A DNA stretch of 64,000 bases, taken from Streptomyces candidus. Its GTDB lineage: Bacteria; Actinomycetota; Actinomycetes; Streptomycetales; Streptomycetaceae. This document shows, piece after piece, positions 52,642-61,725 of this stretch. The notes below the pieces were generated by a model. The model worked only from the letters and a program-made list of their open reading frames with translations, had not been told where the DNA came from and made no database searches. The first letter of the stretch is position 1, and every line of letters begins with the position of its first letter. The stretch is taken from contig NZ_JACHEM010000013.1 of assembly GCF_014207445.1 (NCBI RefSeq), positions 124,001 through 188,000 of the forward strand, written 5' to 3'. Position numbers and translations under genes: made by a program.

Positions 52642-54389
52642 AGGGCGAGGGCCGGACCGCCCGCCGGGACGTCCCGGCGGGCACCTCCGCGCCGCCCCCT
52701 CACCGCGGGGCCCGCGGCCCCGGGCGCGGGGGAGCGGGCCGGCGGGGGAGCGCCGTACGGCTCGGGCTGATGGCGGCGCCCGTCGCGTTCTTCGCGCTGT
52801 TCTTCGCCTACCCCGTCGTCGCGATCGTGGGCCGGGGACTGAAGCCCGGCGGCACGTGGCAGCTCGGGCGGATCGCCGAGGTGCTCGGCGACCCGGACAT
52901 CCGCGGGGTGCTGTGGTTCACCACGTGGCAGGCGGTCGCCTCCACCGTGCTCACCCTGCTGATCGCCCTGCCGGCGGCCTACGTCTTCGCGCGGCTGGAC
53001 TTCCCGGGCAAGCAGGTGCTGCGGGCGGTGGTGACCGTGCCGTTCGTCCTGCCGACGGTCGTGGTGGGCACCGCCTTCCTGGCCATGGTGGGACGCGGCG
53101 GCCTGCTGGACGAGCTGTGGGGCGTACGGCTGGACACCACCGTGTGGGCGATCCTGCTCGCCCACGTGTTCTTCAACTACGCCGTGGTCGTACGGACCGT
53201 GGGCGGGCTGTGGTCCCAGCTCGACCCCCGGCAGGAGGAGGCCGCGCGGGTCCTCGGTGCGGGGCGGTTCGCCGCCTGGCGGCGGGTGACGCTGCCCGCA
53301 CTGGCGCCCGCGGTCGCCGCCGCCGCCCTGATGGTCTTCCTGTTCACCTTCACGTCCTTCGGCGTCGTGCAGATCCTGGGCGGTCCCGCGTTCTCCACCC
53401 TGGAGGTGGAGATCTACCGGCAGACCGCCACCTTCCTCGACCTGCCCACCGCCGCGGTGCTGACCCTGGTGCAGTTCGCCGCGGTCGGCGCGATCCTCGC
53501 CGTGCACGCGTGGACGGTACGGCGCCGGGAGACCGCGCTGAAGCTCGTCGACCCCGAACAGACCTCGCGCAGGCCGCGCGGGGCCGCGCAGTGGGCACTG
53601 CTCGGCGGAGTGCTGGCGACCGTACTGCTGCTGATCCTGCTGCCCCTCGGGGTGCTCGTCGAGCGGTCGCTGGACGGACCCGACGGGTACGGATTCCTCT
53701 ACTACCGGGCGCTGCGAGGGGCGGTGGACGGCGGCGGCGCCTTCCTCGTGCCTCCGCTGGAAGCGGTGTGGAACTCCCTGGAGTACGCCGTCGTCGCGAC
53801 CGCCATCGCCCTGGTCGTGGGCGGACTGGCCGCCGCCGCCCTCACCCGGCGGGCGGGACGGCTGGTGCGCGGCTTCGACGCGCTGCTGATGCTGCCGCTC
53901 GGCGTGTCCGCGGTGACGGTGGGTTTCGGCTTCCTCATCACGCTCGACAAGCCGCCGCTGGACCTGCGGACCTCGTGGATCCTGGTGCCACTCGCGCAGG
54001 CCCTGGTGGGGGTGCCCTTCGTCGTACGGACCATGCTGCCGGTCCTGCGGGCCGTCGACGGGCGGCTGCGGGAGGCGGCGGCCGTGCTCGGAGCGTCGCC
54101 GCTGCGGGCCTGGCGTGAGGTGGACCTGCCGCTGGTGCGGCGGGCTCTGCTGGTGGCGGCGGGGTTCGCGTTCGCCGTGTCGCTGGGCGAGTTCGGGGCG
54201 ACCGTCTTCATCGCCCGGCCCGACAACCCGACGCTGCCGGTGGCCGTGGCACGGCTCCTGGGGCGGGCGGGCGACCTCAACTACGGGCAGGCGATGGCCC
54301 TGAGCACGATCTTGATGGTGGTGTGCGCGGTGTCCCTGCTGGTGCTGGAGCGCCTGCGGCCCGCCCGATCCGTATCCGGGGAGTTCTGA
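52605..54389 (+). CDS. thiP: Thiamine ABC transporter permease
   Basis: The product is a fused two-domain permease of about 594 residues from the longest start, with twelve or so helices. Each half carries an EAA loop (EEAARVLGAGRFAAWRRVTLP near residue 220 and EAAAVLGASPLRAWREVDLP near residue 500). The start is unclear: GTG 52605 overlaps thiB and adds an Arg/Pro-rich tail, whereas ATG 52770 gives MAAPVAFFALFFAYP directly; neither has a good ribosome site. A 24-nt palindrome (52659-52682) lies in the disputed part. Confidence 0.9.
   Translation: MGQDVVLAGDQVEGEGRTARRDVPAGTSAPPPHRGARGPGRGGAGRRGSAVRLGLMAAPVAFFALFFAYPVVAIVGRGLKPGGTWQLGRIAEVLGDPDIRGVLWFTTWQAVASTVLTLLIALPAAYVFARLDFPGKQVLRAVVTVPFVLPTVVVGTAFLAMVGRGGLLDELWGVRLDTTVWAILLAHVFFNYAVVVRTVGGLWSQLDPRQEEAARVLGAGRFAAWRRVTLPALAPAVAAAALMVFLFTFTSFGVVQILGGPAFSTLEVEIYRQTATFLDLPTAAVLTLVQFAAVGAILAVHAWTVRRRETALKLVDPEQTSRRPRGAAQWALLGGVLATVLLLILLPLGVLVERSLDGPDGYGFLYYRALRGAVDGGGAFLVPPLEAVWNSLEYAVVATAIALVVGGLAAAALTRRAGRLVRGFDALLMLPLGVSAVTVGFGFLITLDKPPLDLRTSWILVPLAQALVGVPFVVRTMLPVLRAVDGRLREAAAVLGASPLRAWREVDLPLVRRALLVAAGFAFAVSLGEFGATVFIARPDNPTLPVAVARLLGRAGDLNYGQAMALSTILMVVCAVSLLVLERLRPARSVSGEF
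52659..52682 (+). repeat. 24-nt perfect palindrome between thiB and thiP
   Basis: The 12-bp arms are fully complementary without a spacer. Positioned 17 nt after the thiB stop codon, it may stabilise the binding-protein message or partly terminate it, as seen in other ABC operons. Confidence 0.7.
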
Positions 54390-54390
54390 C

Positions 54391-55485
54391 ATGACCGACT
54401 TCGCCGACCGCACGGGCACCGGAGGTCCGCCCGTCGCCGACGCACCGCCCGTCGCCGACGCCCTGCTGGACCTGGAGGGTGTCACCGTACGGTTCGGGGC
54501 ACGGCCGGCCCTCGACGCGGTGGACCTGCGGGTCGCCGCGCACGAGATCGTGTGCGTCCTCGGACCGAGCGGCAGCGGCAAGTCGACGTTGCTGAGGGTG
54601 GTGGCCGGGCTCCAGACGGCGGACGCCGGACGGGTGCTGCTGGACGGCGCCGACCAGGTGGGAGTGCCGGTGCACCGCAGGGGGGTGGGGCTGATGTTCC
54701 AGGACCATCAGCTCTTCCCGCAGCGGGACGTGGCCGGCAACGTCGCCTTCGGGCTGCGGATGCGCGGCGCGGGGCGCACCGAACAGACACTCCGCGTCGA
54801 GGAGTTGCTGGAGCTGGTCGGGCTTCCCGGAGCCGGACGGCGGGCCGTGGCCACCCTCTCGGGCGGCGAACAGCAACGCGTCGCCCTCGCCCGGGCACTG
54901 GCTCCGCGTCCCAAGCTCCTCATGCTCGACGAACCGCTCGGCCAGCTCGACCGCAGCCTGCGTGAACGCCTCGTCGTGGAACTGCGGCAGCTGTTCGCAC
55001 AGTTGGGCACCACGGTCCTCGCGGTCACCCACGACCAGGGCGAGGCCTTCGCACTGGCCGACCGGGTGGTCGTCATGTGCGACGGCCGGATCGCCCAGGC
55101 GGGCAGCCCGCTCGACGTCTGGCAGCGGCCCGCCTCGGAGTTCGTGGCCCGCTTTCTCGGCTTCGACAACGTGGTGGCGGCGACGGTCAGCGGGGAGGCC
55201 GCGGACACGGTGTGGGGCAAGGTGCCGGTCCCGGCCGGCTCCCCGCAGGGCGCGGGGCGACTGCTGGTGCGCCCCGCCGGGGTGCGGCTGGTGCCGGTCG
55301 CGGACGGACTTCCCTGCACGGTGTTCGCCCGTACGTTCCGCGGTCATCACGTCGCCGTCCAGCTGCGCCCGGCGGACGGCGGCCCGCGCCTGGAGGCGGA
55401 GTGCCCGCTGCGGGACGCCCCGGCGGAAGGCGCCGACGTGGGCGTCGCGTTCGCGGCGGACGAGGTCGTGCTGCTGCGGGAGTGA
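54391..55485 (+). CDS. thiQ: Thiamine ABC transporter ATPase
   Basis: The 364-residue ATPase has Walker A GPSGSGKS at residues 58-65, the Q-loop MFQDHQLFPQ, signature LSGGEQQR near 157, Walker B LLMLDEP and the switch VTHD. A C-terminal TOBE-like region (LLVRPAGVRLVPVADGLP...) makes it longer than E. coli ThiQ. The N terminus contains a duplicated PPVADA. It starts one base after thiP, with GGGGAG upstream. Confidence 0.93.
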   Translation: MTDFADRTGTGGPPVADAPPVADALLDLEGVTVRFGARPALDAVDLRVAAHEIVCVLGPSGSGKSTLLRVVAGLQTADAGRVLLDGADQVGVPVHRRGVGLMFQDHQLFPQRDVAGNVAFGLRMRGAGRTEQTLRVEELLELVGLPGAGRRAVATLSGGEQQRVALARALAPRPKLLMLDEPLGQLDRSLRERLVVELRQLFAQLGTTVLAVTHDQGEAFALADRVVVMCDGRIAQAGSPLDVWQRPASEFVARFLGFDNVVAATVSGEAADTVWGKVPVPAGSPQGAGRLLVRPAGVRLVPVADGLPCTVFARTFRGHHVAVQLRPADGGPRLEAECPLRDAPAEGADVGVAFAADEVVLLRE

Positions 55486-55607
55486 GGGCCCGCGGGCCGG
55501 TGCGCCGCACAGCGTGTGCGCGTGGTCCGTGTCGGGCCACGGGGTGACACGGAGGTTGGCACCACGGTGTGACGCGCGGGTGCCGGGGTGTCGCCGATCG
55601 TGCGGCC

Positions 55608-57326
55608 ATGGTCGACACGACGGCAGTTCTCGGCGCTGAAGGGCCCGGTCCGGCAGGGGAGTTGACGGAGAGGGCGGCGTGGCGTCGGCCGGCCCCCTGG
55701 GCCGGGCCGGCCGGATGGACGGGGTGCGCCGTAGCCTCTCTCGTCTTCGGCCTGGTGTCGGGGCTCGGACCGCACCGGATGTGGGGCCTGATGGCCGCGT
55801 TCGGGTACGTGGCCGCCGCAGGGACGGCCGTGCGTCCCGTGGCTCTCGCGGGCCGGCGGGTGCGACCGGCGCTCGTCGCGGTGGTGGGAGCGGTGGTACT
55901 GCCTCTTTTCGTGCTCGTCCTGCTCGGCCAGGGGCAGTTGGAGGTGCACGTGGTGGAGAGGTCCGCGGAGCTGCTGCTCGCCACGGGCAGTCCTTACGTG
56001 CCCGATCCGGCCGTGGTCGCGGACTTCAACCCGTACCTGCCGGGGATGGCCGTCTTCGGGCTGCCGCACGTCCTGTCCGGCGGAAGTCCGCTCGGGGATG
56101 CGCGGTGGTGGATGGCGGCCGGGTTCCTGGCGGTGCTGCTGGTGGCGGCCCGGCGGGGCGCGGGGGCGTGGATCGCGGCCTGCCCGCTCGTGGCGCTGCC
56201 GCTCGCTGTGGGCGGGGTGGATCTGCCGGTGGTGGGGCTGATGTGCCTGGGGCTCGTGTGCGCCGGACGCGGCCGGGGCGGCTGGGCCGGGGCGGCGCTG
56301 GGGGTGGCGGCCGCGCTGAAGTGGACGGCCTGGCCCGCGGTGCCGGTGGCGTTGGTGCTGCTGGCGGGGTGTACGGGACGCCGGGGGGCGGGGCGTTGCG
56401 CCCTGGTCGTGACCGGGGTCGCGGGGGCGCTCGTGGTACCGGCGGCGTGCGCGGATCCGGCGGCGCTCTTCCGCAACGTGGTCGCGTTCCCGCTGGGGCT
56501 GAGCGGGGTCGAGTCCCCGGCGGCGAGCCCGCTGCCGGGGCGGCTGCTGGCCGAGTACGTGCCCGGTGGTGCGCTCCTCGCCACCGTTCTGCTGGCGGCC
56601 GGTGCCGTGCTGGTCGCCGGATCGCTGCTCGTACGGCCGCCGCGGTCCGTGCGGGCGGCGGCCGTCCGGCTGGCTTACGGGCTGACCCTCGCCATGGCTC
56701 TCATGCCGGCCAGCCGCTACGGGTACGTCGTCTACCCGCTGGTACTGCTCGCGGCGCTGGGGCGCGTCCCGCTACCCGGGCGCGTCCACCAGGTGCAGAG
56801 GCCGCTCCGTGGTCGCCGTGTCCGACTCCTCGCCGTGCTTGCCGAACCAGGCGACGGCGACCGCGCCCGCCACGGCCAGCAGGAAACCGACGACCGCGAC
56901 CCAGCCGAAGCCGGGCCGGGAGGCGTCGCCCAGCCACACGACGCCGATCGTTCCCGGCAGCACGGTCTCGCCGACGACCAGGGCGGCGGTGGCCCCGTTG
57001 ACCGAGCCGATCTGCAGCGCCACCGTGTGCAGGTACATGCCGCCGATGCCCGCCACCAGGATGGCGTACAGGGCCGGGTCCGACAGGAAGGTCACCAGGT
57101 CGAAGGGGTCGACGCCGTCGAGGATGCGGACGCCCACGCCCAGAGCGCCGAAGCCGAGTCCCGACAGGAGACCCGCCAGGATCGCCGCGCCCGCGCCCAT
57201 CAGCCGCACGGCGACGGTGCCGCCGACCATCAGCAGCACCGAGATCGCCAGCAGCCACCAGTGGGTGGCCATGTCGGTCTGCCCACTGCCCTCGTGTCCC
57301 GCCGCCGTCGCCAGCATGACGAGTGA
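55608..57326 (+). CDS. GT87/DUF2029-like membrane glycosyltransferase with run-on C terminus
   Basis: The first 390 residues form a multi-helix membrane protein with the GT87-like luminal sequence LLATGSPYVPDPAVVADFNPYLPGMAVFGLPH and LKWTAWPAVPVAL. This family transfers mannose or arabinose from polyprenyl carriers in actinobacteria. After residue 388 the frame remains open for about 180 more residues, opposite the DMT gene, and becomes hydrophilic and D/Q/H/R-rich; this part is probably not an evolved domain. The normal stop seems to have been lost. I start at ATG 55608. Confidence 0.7.
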   Translation: MVDTTAVLGAEGPGPAGELTERAAWRRPAPWAGPAGWTGCAVASLVFGLVSGLGPHRMWGLMAAFGYVAAAGTAVRPVALAGRRVRPALVAVVGAVVLPLFVLVLLGQGQLEVHVVERSAELLLATGSPYVPDPAVVADFNPYLPGMAVFGLPHVLSGGSPLGDARWWMAAGFLAVLLVAARRGAGAWIAACPLVALPLAVGGVDLPVVGLMCLGLVCAGRGRGGWAGAALGVAAALKWTAWPAVPVALVLLAGCTGRRGAGRCALVVTGVAGALVVPAACADPAALFRNVVAFPLGLSGVESPAASPLPGRLLAEYVPGGALLATVLLAAGAVLVAGSLLVRPPRSVRAAAVRLAYGLTLAMALMPASRYGYVVYPLVLLAALGRVPLPGRVHQVQRPLRGRRVRLLAVLAEPGDGDRARHGQQETDDRDPAEAGPGGVAQPHDADRSRQHGLADDQGGGGPVDRADLQRHRVQVHAADARHQDGVQGRVRQEGHQVEGVDAVEDADAHAQSAEAESRQETRQDRRARAHQPHGDGAADHQQHRDRQQPPVGGHVGLPTALVSRRRRQHDE

Positions 57327-57698
57327 GCCGCAGACGACCGCGATCGAGGTCCATTCCCTGCGGGAGAGGGTGATGCCGAGCATCTTCACGCTGAGCACCG
57401 CCGTGACCACCAGGTTGGCGCTGATGACCGTCTGGGAGAGGAACAGCGGGAGCATGCGTGCGGCCAGCGCGCCGAGCCCGAAGCCGACGAAGTCCAGGAT
57501 GGTCCCGACGATGAACTCCCACGTCATCGCCGCCTTGGCGGTGGAGGACAGGCTGGGGCCGCCGTGCTGGGTGACACCGGCGGTGGACGCCTTGGCCGCC
57601 TCCCGGCGGGCGGACTTCCGCGATCCGACGGCTTGCAGGACCGAGCCTGTGCCGTAGCAGATCGACGCCAAGACGGCGGTGATGAGGCCGATGAGCAC
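56772..57698 (-). CDS. DMT-family (EamA-like) transporter
   Basis: The 308-residue protein has about nine or ten hydrophobic helices and the DMT layout: IGLITAVLASICYGTGSVLQAVGSR at the start, internal pseudo-repeat halves, and VAVVGFLLAVAGAVAVAWFG near the end. The substrate is unknown. GTG 57698 follows GGAG. Its 3' half is overlapped in antisense by the run-on frame of the GT87-like gene. Confidence 0.85.
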   Translation of the reverse strand: MLIGLITAVLASICYGTGSVLQAVGSRKSARREAAKASTAGVTQHGGPSLSSTAKAAMTWEFIVGTILDFVGFGLGALAARMLPLFLSQTVISANLVVTAVLSVKMLGITLSRREWTSIAVVCGSLVMLATAAGHEGSGQTDMATHWWLLAISVLLMVGGTVAVRLMGAGAAILAGLLSGLGFGALGVGVRILDGVDPFDLVTFLSDPALYAILVAGIGGMYLHTVALQIGSVNGATAALVVGETVLPGTIGVVWLGDASRPGFGWVAVVGFLLAVAGAVAVAWFGKHGEESDTATTERPLHLVDAPG

Positions 57699-57827
57699 CT
57701 AGAGCTCCGTTCACGGATGTACAGGTCGCACGGGTCGCGTGCGGGAGACGCGTGTTGTTCTCCGACTGCGAGACGTGGGATTCGACGAGTACGTTGCCTC
57801 CGGCACGCGCCGATGTGGCGAGGGCGG

Positions 57828-58202
57828 TCAGCCGGTGCGCTCGGCGGTGCTGCGCTCGACGCAGAACTCGTTGCCCTCGGGGTCGGCGAGCGTCACCCAT
57901 CCCGCGCCGTCGGGCCTGCGGTGGTCGCCGACCAGGGTGGCGCCGAGGGCCAGGATCCGGTCGACCTCCTCGTCGCGCGTGCGGTCCTGCGGCTGGACGT
58001 CGAGGTGTACCCGGTTCTTGACGGTCTTGGGTTCCGCGACCCGGACGAAGAGGATCCCGACGCCCGGGGCGTTCACCAGGGCCTCGGGGTCACCGGGGAA
58101 GTCGTCGTCGGCGAGGGGGGCGTCGAGCACCTCCGCCCAGAAGCTCGCGAGCTGGTAGGCGTCGGCGCAGTCGAGGGTCACGTGGCGTACGAGAGAGGAC
58201 AT
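57828..58202 (-). CDS. VOC-family (glyoxalase-like) protein
   Basis: The 124-residue product is a vicinal-oxygen-chelate fold protein: VRHVTLDCADAYQLASFWAEVLDA, then NRVHLDVQP, and WVTLADPEGNEFCVER at the end. His and Glu at metal-ligand positions (VHLDV, NEFCVE) are present. The substrate is unknown. I start at ATG 58202. Confidence 0.87.
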   Translation of the reverse strand: MSSLVRHVTLDCADAYQLASFWAEVLDAPLADDDFPGDPEALVNAPGVGILFVRVAEPKTVKNRVHLDVQPQDRTRDEEVDRILALGATLVGDHRRPDGAGWVTLADPEGNEFCVERSTAERTG

Positions 58203-58244
58203 GGGCGCCACTATGGCGGGCCGGGCGGGCCGGTACCACCGGGT

Positions 58245-59366
58245 TTACCCGGAGGCTGTGGCGGCCCGGAGCCGTTCCAGGGCCGCGGGTGCTTCGGCGA
58301 CCGTGTCGACCAGGGCGATCCGGGGTTCCATCGAGCGGCCCCGGGCGAGGGACTGCAGGAGGGGCCAGGCGGGCAGGTGTTCGGTCCAGTGGGCGCGGTC
58401 CACCAGCACCATCGGGGTGGGCTCGCCGCGCGACTCGTAGTAGTTCGGGGTCGCGTTGTCGAAGATCTCCTGGACCGTGCCGGCCGCGCCCGGGAGGAAG
58501 ACGACGCCCGCGGTGCAGCGGGCCAGCAGTCCGTCCTCGCGGGTGGCGTTGGCGAAGTACTTGGCGATGTGGGTGGCGAAGGCGTTCGGCGGTTCGTGAC
58601 CGTAGAACCAGGTGGGGATGCCGACCGAGTCGCCGCCGGCCGGCCAGCGGGACCGGACGGCGAAGGCCGCCGACGCCCACTCCGTGACGGACGGGACGAA
58701 GGAGGAGACCTTGCCGAGGAGGGTGAGGGCCTCGTCGAGCATGTCGTCGGGGTGCGGGGCCGCGTACGCGCCGAGGTTCGCGGCCTCCATCGCGCCGGGG
58801 CCGCCGCCGGTGGCGACGGTCAGGCCCGCGCGGGCGAGGGTGCGCCCGAGCCGGGCCGCACCCGTGTAGGCGTCGGTGCCGCGGGCTATCGCGTGCCCGC
58901 CCATGACGCCCACCACCGGGACGTTCCTGAGGTGTTCGTCGAGGGCGTCGGAGATCGCGTCGTCGTGGATCGAGCGCAGCATGGAGGCGAATATGTCGCC
59001 GTCGGTCCTGGTGCGCCGGAACCAGGCGTAGCCCAGGGCGTCGGGGGTGGCCTCGTAGCCGTCGTGCGCGAGCCCCTCGAAGAGGGCCTCGGGCGTGTAG
59101 AGCAGCCCCCGGTACGGGTTGAAGGGGAGGTCCGGCACCGGCGGGAAGACCAGCGCACCGTCCGCCCGGACCTTGGCGGTGGCTTCGTCGGCCATCGGGC
59201 AGCCGAGGAAGACGGCGTCGGCGGTGTCGGTGGCCAGCAGCACCGCGGTCCGGTCCGTGAGGTCCACGGACTGGACGCGGTATCCGTTGAGCGGGCCGTG
59301 GGCGACTGCCTGGTCGAACTCGGCCAGGTTCTCGATCTCGTGGTCGTGATCCGGGTGGTGAGGCAC
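58245..59366 (-). CDS. LOG-family (Rossmann nucleotide-binding) protein
   Basis: The 373-residue product contains the lysine-decarboxylase-like/LOG motifs GGGPGAMEAANLGAY and PGAAGTVQEIFDNAT; LOG enzymes release cytokinin bases from their 5'-monophosphates. This one is larger than the 190-residue LOG enzymes, with an N-terminal region of about 120 residues (IENLAEFDQAVAHGPLNGYRVQSVDLTDRTAVLL). The start GTG 59366 has no ribosome site, but TACGAT lies 8 nt upstream and suggests a leaderless transcript. Confidence 0.83.
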   Translation of the reverse strand: MPHHPDHDHEIENLAEFDQAVAHGPLNGYRVQSVDLTDRTAVLLATDTADAVFLGCPMADEATAKVRADGALVFPPVPDLPFNPYRGLLYTPEALFEGLAHDGYEATPDALGYAWFRRTRTDGDIFASMLRSIHDDAISDALDEHLRNVPVVGVMGGHAIARGTDAYTGAARLGRTLARAGLTVATGGGPGAMEAANLGAYAAPHPDDMLDEALTLLGKVSSFVPSVTEWASAAFAVRSRWPAGGDSVGIPTWFYGHEPPNAFATHIAKYFANATREDGLLARCTAGVVFLPGAAGTVQEIFDNATPNYYESRGEPTPMVLVDRAHWTEHLPAWPLLQSLARGRSMEPRIALVDTVAEAPAALERLRAATASG

Positions 59367-59446
59367 GGGGACATCGTAGGGGGACCCGCCGAACGGGCGA
59401 CCGTACGGGGTGGGGCGTGGCGCGGGCGGGCCGGACGCCGGGGGGT

Positions 59447-60763
59447 TCAGGCGGCCAGCGGAGCTGCCGCCAGGGTGGCGACGGCCCAGGTCAGCGGGGC
59501 GAAGAGAGCCAGGAGTACCAGGGCCCGGAGGAGGGCTGCGACGCGGAGGGTACGGGTGGGTGCGCCCTGACGGACGAGGGCCTGGGTCAGCGGGGCGCGG
59601 GACTGTTTCGTCTCCAGGGCCACGGTGAGCAGGGTCGCCGTCGTGCAGGCCAGGACCAGGCCGGCGCCGAGGCCGGTGAGGGGGCCGAAGGAGGGAGCGG
59701 CGTCGGCGCCGGTGTACAGGGTCCTGGCGGCCAGGACGCCGGAGGCCGTGGCGCAGACCACGCCGAGGGGGCGGCCGATGCGGCGGGCCTCGCCCTGAAG
59801 CGTGCGGCCCGCGAGGAGGCGCACCGCCCCGGGACGGACGGCCTGCAGGAGGAAGCCGCACAGGTGCACCAGTCCGGGCCCGGCCAGCGCCAGCCCCAGC
59901 GCGGTCAGCGCCCACCCCGCGAGAACCCCGGCCGGAACGATCTCCGGGTGGCCGGGGAGCGGCAGGGGCCGGGAGGAGCCGGTGCCCCGGCTCGCGTACG
60001 TCTCGACCGCCAGGCCAGCGGCGGTCAGCGCGACGCCCCAGGGAAGCCCGGCCGGGGGAGACGCGGGAACGGGCGGGGCGGGGGCGGGCGATCCCGCGGC
60101 GGAGTTCCTGCCTACGCCGTCGGCCCCCGAGCCCCACAAGCCCATGCCCGAGCCCGAGCCGGGACCGGGGCGCGGGTCCGAGCCGGAGACGGCGCCGCCG
60201 GAGCCCGCACCGAGCTTGACGGCCGCACCGGCTCGGGCCCCGGCATCGCGGCGCGGGCGCAGCGTCAGGGCGGTGGCGGCTGCCGCGGCAAGGGGCACCA
60301 GTGCGAGGAGGGTGAGGACCGCGGCCAGCGGCAACGGGCGGTCGGCGGCGAGGAGTCCGGCGGCCTTGCCGTCGAAGGGGAGGCCCGTCAGATCGCCCCG
60401 CAGGTGCAGGAAGACGAGCAGGGCGAGCATGCTGCCGACACCGCAGGACAGGGCGGAGGAGGCGGCGGCGACGGCGGCGATGCGGGCCGGTCCCAGGCCC
60501 ACCGCGGAGAGACCGGGGCGGGGGCGGGCGGTGGGGTCCGTACGGGCCACCACCGCCGCGAGCTGGACGGTGGCGGCGAGCGGCGCCAGGCACCACAGGA
60601 GCCGCAGAGCCGAGGAGCCGGTGTGGTCGGGGCCCGGGTGGGAGAGGGCGTGGCCGAGGGTGCACAGGAGGAGGAAGCCCACACCGGCGGAGGCCGCGGC
60701 GACCATGAGCCGGCGCAGCAGGACCAGCGGGCGGGAGCCGCGGACTAGACGGAGAGCGAGCAC
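59447..60763 (-). CDS. ABC transporter permease
   Basis: The 438-residue membrane protein has about ten helices (LMVAAASAGVGFLLLCTLG, LAALVFLHLRG-type segments, VVCATASGVLAARTL). A soluble Gly/Ser/Pro-rich insert (GAGSGGAVSGSDPRPGPGSG... PAPAPPVPASPPAG) of about 60 residues lies in the middle. GTG 60763 follows GGAAGG and lies within the end of the ATPase gene, a 19-nt overlap. Substrate unknown; a FtsX/MacB-like export role is possible. Confidence 0.75.
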   Translation of the reverse strand: MLALRLVRGSRPLVLLRRLMVAAASAGVGFLLLCTLGHALSHPGPDHTGSSALRLLWCLAPLAATVQLAAVVARTDPTARPRPGLSAVGLGPARIAAVAAASSALSCGVGSMLALLVFLHLRGDLTGLPFDGKAAGLLAADRPLPLAAVLTLLALVPLAAAAATALTLRPRRDAGARAGAAVKLGAGSGGAVSGSDPRPGPGSGSGMGLWGSGADGVGRNSAAGSPAPAPPVPASPPAGLPWGVALTAAGLAVETYASRGTGSSRPLPLPGHPEIVPAGVLAGWALTALGLALAGPGLVHLCGFLLQAVRPGAVRLLAGRTLQGEARRIGRPLGVVCATASGVLAARTLYTGADAAPSFGPLTGLGAGLVLACTTATLLTVALETKQSRAPLTQALVRQGAPTRTLRVAALLRALVLLALFAPLTWAVATLAAAPLAA

Positions 60764-61488
60764 GCCGCCCGGCCTTCCACGTCCTCGGCCTGCGCGGAAC
60801 TGACCCGGCGGCCGTCCAGCAGGGTCACCGTGCGGTCCGCGAGCGCGGCGGTCCTGGCGTCGTTCGTGGCCAGGACCACGGTGGTGCGGTGCGAGCGGGC
60901 CGCCGCGGTGAGGGTGCGCAGGACGTGGACGCTGTCGGCGCGGTGCAGCGGGGCGGTCGGCTCGTCGGCGAACAGGACCGTGGGGGCGGAAGCCAGGGCG
61001 CGGGTGATGGCGACGCGCTGGCGTTCGGACTGGAGGAGGGCGGCCGGGCGTTTGCGGGCCAGGGCGCCGATGTCGAGGCGCTCCAGCCACTCCAGGGCCG
61101 TCGCCTTCGCGGCACGGTGGCCTTCGCCGCGCAGGAGAAGGGGCAGGGCGGTGTTCTCCCAGACGGTGAGTTCCGGCACGAGGTCGGGTTCCGGGGAGAT
61201 CCAGGCGAACCGGTCGCGGCGCAGCCGTTCCCGGGAGAGCGCGCCCATGGTGTGCACGGGGACGCTGTTGAACCACACCTCGCCCTGCTCGGGGACGATC
61301 CGGCCGGACAGACAGCCCAGGAGGGTCGTCTTGCCGCTGCCGCGCGGGCCCGTCACCGCGAGGATCTCGCTCTCGCGGACGCCGAGCGAGACATCGGTGA
61401 GCGCGGGGGACCCGCTGTGGGTGTGGTGCAGGGAGCGTGCCCAGAGGACGTCGTTGTCCGGTGGGGCGATGTCCGGCGGGACCGCCAT
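60745..61488 (-). CDS. ABC transporter ATP-binding protein
   Basis: The 247-residue ATPase has Walker A GPRGSGKT at residues 47-54, Walker B VLFADEP and the switch region VLATND (Asn replaces His). The ABC signature is degenerate: LLQSERQRVAITRAL in place of LSGGQ. It resembles LolD/MacB-type ATPases. ATG 61488 follows GAGG. It overlaps the permease gene, so the two form a pair. Confidence 0.85.
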   Translation of the reverse strand: MAVPPDIAPPDNDVLWARSLHHTHSGSPALTDVSLGVRESEILAVTGPRGSGKTTLLGCLSGRIVPEQGEVWFNSVPVHTMGALSRERLRRDRFAWISPEPDLVPELTVWENTALPLLLRGEGHRAAKATALEWLERLDIGALARKRPAALLQSERQRVAITRALASAPTVLFADEPTAPLHRADSVHVLRTLTAAARSHRTTVVLATNDARTAALADRTVTLLDGRRVSSAQAEDVEGRAACSLSV

Positions 61489-61535
61489 GGCGTACACCTC
61501 GGTTCACGGGTTCCTGGTTCGGTGACAGACCTCAT

Positions 61536-61563
61536 TTTCGTTCCCCCTGGCGGGGGAACGAAA
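61536..61563 (-). terminator. Terminator of the aminotransferase gene
   Basis: A perfect 12-bp stem (61536-61547 with 61552-61563) with loop TGGC (plus strand) and flanking A/T residues lies 163 nt downstream of the aminotransferase stop codon, ahead of the ABC genes. Confidence 0.75.
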
Positions 61564-61725
61564 GTCGGAGCCGGTCGGTCACTGGGCACCGTAAGGATTG
61601 CGTGGTCCGCGGGGCGCGTCGGCGCGGCACGGGGACGGCCCGGAGGCGCCGTTCTCACTGGAACGGGCGCATCCGGGCCGCAGGGGCTCGTTCCGCCGAT
61701 CGGGTGGCCGGAACGGTTCGGCCGG

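Noticed and set aside
58245..60665. 806-codon frame including the LOG protein
   Set aside because: The part before residue 434 is the out-of-frame reading of the permease gene and is Arg/Pro-rich.
59447..61507. Single 686-codon frame apparently fusing the ABC permease to an N-terminal domain
   Set aside because: The first 248 residues are an out-of-frame reading of the ATPase gene; the permease starts at GTG 60763.
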